Shown piece by piece: positions 61,006 to 64,000 of a stretch of DNA of 64,000 nucleotides. Source of the stretch: Spodoptera frugiperda (lineage: Eukaryota > Arthropoda > Insecta > Lepidoptera > Noctuidae); assembly GCF_023101765.2 (NCBI RefSeq), contig NC_064239.1, positions 12,048,315 to 12,112,314 of the forward strand, read 5' to 3'. Each line of letters begins with the position of its first letter. The first letter of the stretch is position 1. The notes under the pieces were generated by a model that was given only the letters and a program-made list of their open reading frames with translations, had not been told where the DNA came from and searched no databases. Position numbers and translations under genes: made by a program.

Positions 61006-61672
61006 AGTGCTATTTGTGTACTTTGGAAATAAAGTGCACATTGCTATTACAGTGCAATAGAAACAACTAACAATTTGATACACATTCCATAATTCAGACA
61101 ATTTTCTCAGAACGCCTGAGGGACAAACTATTTAATTTAAGAAAAAAACTTCATAGTCCAGATGTTTTTATGTTGAAACAACGAATGATGATGAAAACAC
61201 GTCCTCAAAGCATATCATTACACAGACGAGGAATGCTACAGCCATGAGCCAACCCAGGAAGAAATTATCTTCGCAAAAAGCTAGATGTAGGTACCTACTC
61301 GTTTGTCTAACACAGCAAACTATAATTTAAGTATTATTTACTTTAATCCAACCATCGCGTGATGTAGTAGCTGTATTTAATGGTAATTTCAAGGAATGAC
61401 AGATAATTTCGGTCATTTCGTTGGTTCGTTGCGAATGTACGACATTTTTAGTATATTATAAATTAGGTTTGTTATTTGATTGTGGTTCGAAATATGGAGT
61501 TTTATGGATGTTTCTTTGTATGTTGTGAGGAAGATTATTGTCATTCTTTGAGAGTGAAATGAACTGAATGATGCAGATAATACTTAGTAAGATATCTCAC
61601 TACCTTTTTTACGATTAGTTCGGACTCTAATTTCAGGAAAAGCTAGATTAATTTGTAATTGTCAATTTGAAA

Positions 61673-61760
61673 TATTCGAAATGATTTCGATCGCATTTTC
61701 GCCCGTCATTGGTCGAAATTTTTTCCACAACCAATGACAAGGCGGATCGATTTATTCGAA
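61673..61760. repeat. 88-bp foldback with paired CCAAT boxes
   Basis: Left arm 'attcgaaatgatttcgatcg' ... 'cgtcattggt' is inverted on the right as 'accaatgacaaggcggatcg' ... 'atttattcgaa'. A TATA-like 'agtatataag' follows at 61763-61772. It could be a small palindromic MITE of a family distinct from that at 49-50 kb. Confidence 0.55.
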
Positions 61761-61772
61761 AAGAGTATATAA

Positions 61773-63160
61773 GTTAAAATATATTTTATTTAATTTTTGA
61801 GTAGGTAGGTAGATCCTGTAGGTTCTGCAATATTAAACAGAGTTACTAGTTAGTCCTATGGAGTATTATACAAAGGTCGTCGTTTTCATAAATAGAAATC
61901 AAGGGTGTATAGAGAGTGTACTTTTTTATTTCAATTTGTCATCGAACATGAGTCGTTGTGCAAGGATTGTTATTTAAATTCATTTATATGCAAATTGAGT
62001 GTGACTTGTGGTGTATTTTTTGTCGAATGAATTAATTTAATTGCTCTGTGATTGTTTGTAGCTAAAAATAGACGTGCAATGGAATGTACTGTCAATAATC
62101 ATTATTACATTGCCTTCTTCGGTTTACTGGATAATATATTTTATATATAGTGGTATATGGTTCTTTTTGGCTTTTCTTTGATTCATTCTTTAGATGATTT
62201 TTTTTTTTGTTAAAACCTAAAAATATTAGGATTAAAAATAATTTTATTCACTTAAAAAATCGCTAATGGGTGACTTTGTAACCACCTAATTAGGCAAATA
62301 TTATAATGATATCCGTGTTATGAAATAGAATAAAAACCTTCAATTATTAATAGACCACATTCTAGCTAGAATAAAAATTAAAAAAATCTATCTATTGACT
62401 CATCAATCCATTAAAGTTGCTTCTAAATTAGCGGCCATTTTGTATTGATTCAGACTAAATGATACTGCTAATTTAGATAATAAAATATAAGAAGGAGGTA
62501 AACTTTAAAGCAAATTCAGGCTTTCCTTATCGATTTCTTAGTAGTTTTATGATTCATAACTAAATTATGCAATAGGTATACCTGTTCCTCTCATATTGAT
62601 ACCGCCTCATTCTTTTACGGCTGTTGTAAGTCGATTAGTAGCAGACTTTATAGTCTAGAAAGAGATTTTGGGCTTGATTTTCGGGTTTAACAAATTCTTT
62701 ATTAGGTTATCTGGTAAAAGCATTGTGTTAACATTAAATTCGATATATTATGGTGATGACTTTACTGACAATAGGAATACGTTGTTACTAGAAAGAGTAG
62801 GTTTGGCATAAGAAGGACTAGGCTTAAGTATTTCGTCATAACCATCGTGTAATAAGTACTTAAAGTCTTATATATCTCCTAAATATAGCATTCAAAATCG
62901 CATATAAATCTACATTCTAATTGGAAACAAGTAATAAACTCCCTTTTTTCTGGAATTCCACCTGCATCACATTGGAACATGTTCTCAGACCATTAAAATA
63001 CAAAGGGTATACTCCCAAGCCTGAGTTACAAAGATTACAAACTCCATGAGGTAATTACTTGATCGTATTAATACAGTTTTAATATTCAAGTTTATTAACA
63101 TTACGGTCTTTACGACTATACATTTGGAGGCTGAGCATGGACGGAGGTAAATGTACAAAC
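61773..63160. other. No gene seen before ratchet point 3
   Basis: AT-rich unique sequence without repeats I can name and without open frames of note. Confidence 0.45.
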
Positions 63161-63166
63161 CAGTTT

Positions 63167-63246
63167 TTTAATTTTCTTTTTTTGTCATTTCAGGTATGTA
63201 ATTGCTGTGGCGATTGTGATGCGGTTTGCGAATGTGAATCGTAAGT
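63167..63246 (+). other. Recursive splice site 3 with 47-nt RS exon
   Basis: A TTAAT branchpoint-like motif (about 63167-63171) is followed by a long T/C tract and TTTCAG (ending 63193). GTATGT begins at once (63194-63199). The second donor GTAAGT is at 63241-63246, giving a 47-nt exon (63194-63240). Unlike its neighbourhood the exon is G/C-richer. In frame one it reads VCNCCGDCDAVCECES, with six cysteines; a second frame is also open. It could therefore be a real coding microexon rather than a cryptic RS exon. The site lies 27.2 kb after site 2. Confidence 0.72.
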
Positions 63247-63559
63247 AGACGAGGTTTAAAGCTGAAAATTGACTGTTTTGTATCACATTTGTTTATTTTA
63301 CAATGTATAGTATATCTTTATATGATGTGCAAGAGCGTAATGCTTCGTATCGAGAGCTTCTTGTCGGTAATAAACTATTCTTCGATAGAGTTTATTTTAT
63401 TGTATCGATTTGATTAGCACTTAACAATTTATCTTTACATTGCAATTTTTAAGGGCTCAATTAGATGTTTTATGTCATTTCTTAGGGGATAAGAAAGGCA
63501 TCGAGTAAAACATTTTAATCTAAAATAGCAACTTATCTCAGTATAAAAAGTATGGGAGA

Positions 63560-63815
63560 GTCATGCTTCGGTTCTAATGGGCGAACGAGAACATGACCTT
63601 ACAGAAAACCGACGTGGCACAATGTTTGCGTTATGTTTCCCTGTTTGAGTTTACCAGAAGTCCAATTACCCCCTTCCTCAATCTCAAAATCCTCAACAAC
63701 TCTCAAATTTCTAACCGACCCAAATGGCCGTCAACACACTTGTAACGTCAGTAGTGTTTCGAGTATCTATGGGCGGCGGAGATTGCTTACCACCAGGTGA
63801 TCCGTCTGTAGAAAA
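63560..63815 (+). repeat. 'gcttaccatcaggtga' repeat, copy 5
   Basis: 'tccaattacccccttcctca', 'cacttgtaacgtcagtagtg' and 'gcttaccaccaggtgatccg' show the same order as copy 2. Slightly diverged. Confidence 0.6.
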
Positions 63816-64000
63816 GCAACAATGGAATTTGCCTTTTAAAATGACATACTTAAAAAATGTCTACAAATACACTTTTACTTACCCTTAATACCAATTAATT
63901 GTTCTAAGACATTGTTAAAAATCGTCTACAGAATCATCTTTACCTACCCTTAACACCAACAAAAGGTGATATCAAAACAACGTGTTAGAACTTAGAAGTT

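Larger units (their letters stand above)
1..64000 (+). other. Probable interior of one very long intron
   Basis: No reading frame in the window has the length, composition or motif content of a conserved protein. Three plus-strand ratchet-type splice sites (5928, 36042, 63194) are spread across almost the whole span, and I found no equivalent on the minus strand. The simplest reading is that the window lies inside a single plus-strand intron of more than 58 kb, possibly more than 64 kb, with both flanking exons outside. Genes with such introns in insects are often developmental or neuronal regulators, but nothing here identifies the host gene. The alternative is intergenic DNA with chance splice-site matches; three matches sharing the same downstream donor spacing make that less likely. 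Confidence 0.6.

Noticed and set aside
1..64000. CRISPR array, bacterial operon or viral genome
   Set aside because: No regularly spaced direct repeats, no ribosome binding sites with long ORFs, and no viral genes; the repeats are typical of a moth nuclear genome.

Overview
The window is AT-rich eukaryotic DNA from a lepidopteran, most likely a noctuid-type moth. The assignment rests on several dispersed repeat families typical of that order: two tRNA-like SINE families with clear B boxes, a third short element tied to an 'accaccccgttcctactcctg' type core, the 'gcttaccatcaggtga' repeat, 'actagcttccgcccgcg' retroelement tails and (TTTGAC)n-ended elements. The order is well supported. The family is likely, and the species cannot be read from the sequence.

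I find no convincing protein-coding gene. The open frames are short (longest 123 codons), unlike any family I recognise, and often sit in repeats. Two small open stretches (29734-29976 plus, 55120-55350 minus) are recorded only as weak candidates. No rRNA, genuine tRNA gene or CRISPR array is present.

The main result concerns splicing. The plus strand carries three juxtaposed 3'/5' splice sites, polypyrimidine-CAG|GTNNG, at 5927|5928, 36041|36042 and 63193|63194. Each has a branchpoint-like motif about 20 nt upstream and a strong GTAAGT donor 41, 46 and 47 nt downstream. This is the anatomy of insect recursive splicing (ratchet points with short cryptic RS exons). It implies that most or all of the window is one very long plus-strand intron removed in steps of about 30 and 27 kb. 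The donor exon would lie upstream and the acceptor exon downstream of the window, so the host gene cannot be named.

Layout: 0-13 kb is mostly unique AT-rich DNA with a CpG-rich island at 2.8-3.0 kb next to insulator-like motifs, and paired TATCGATA boxes at 2.7 and 12.6 kb. From 13 to 28 kb come MITEs, SINEs and retroelement tails, with a perfect RFX X-box at 15841. From 28 to 45 kb the DNA is mainly unique with scattered SINEs and a long hairpin at 33.5 kb. From 45 to 52 kb is the repeat-dense part: a cluster of palindromic MITEs carrying paired CCAAT boxes, a SINE-like insertion with a 12-bp target duplication, two large inverted-repeat elements, and a CpG-rich NRF1/CCAAT element at 46.75 kb. 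From 52 to 64 kb is sparse repeats ending at the third ratchet point.
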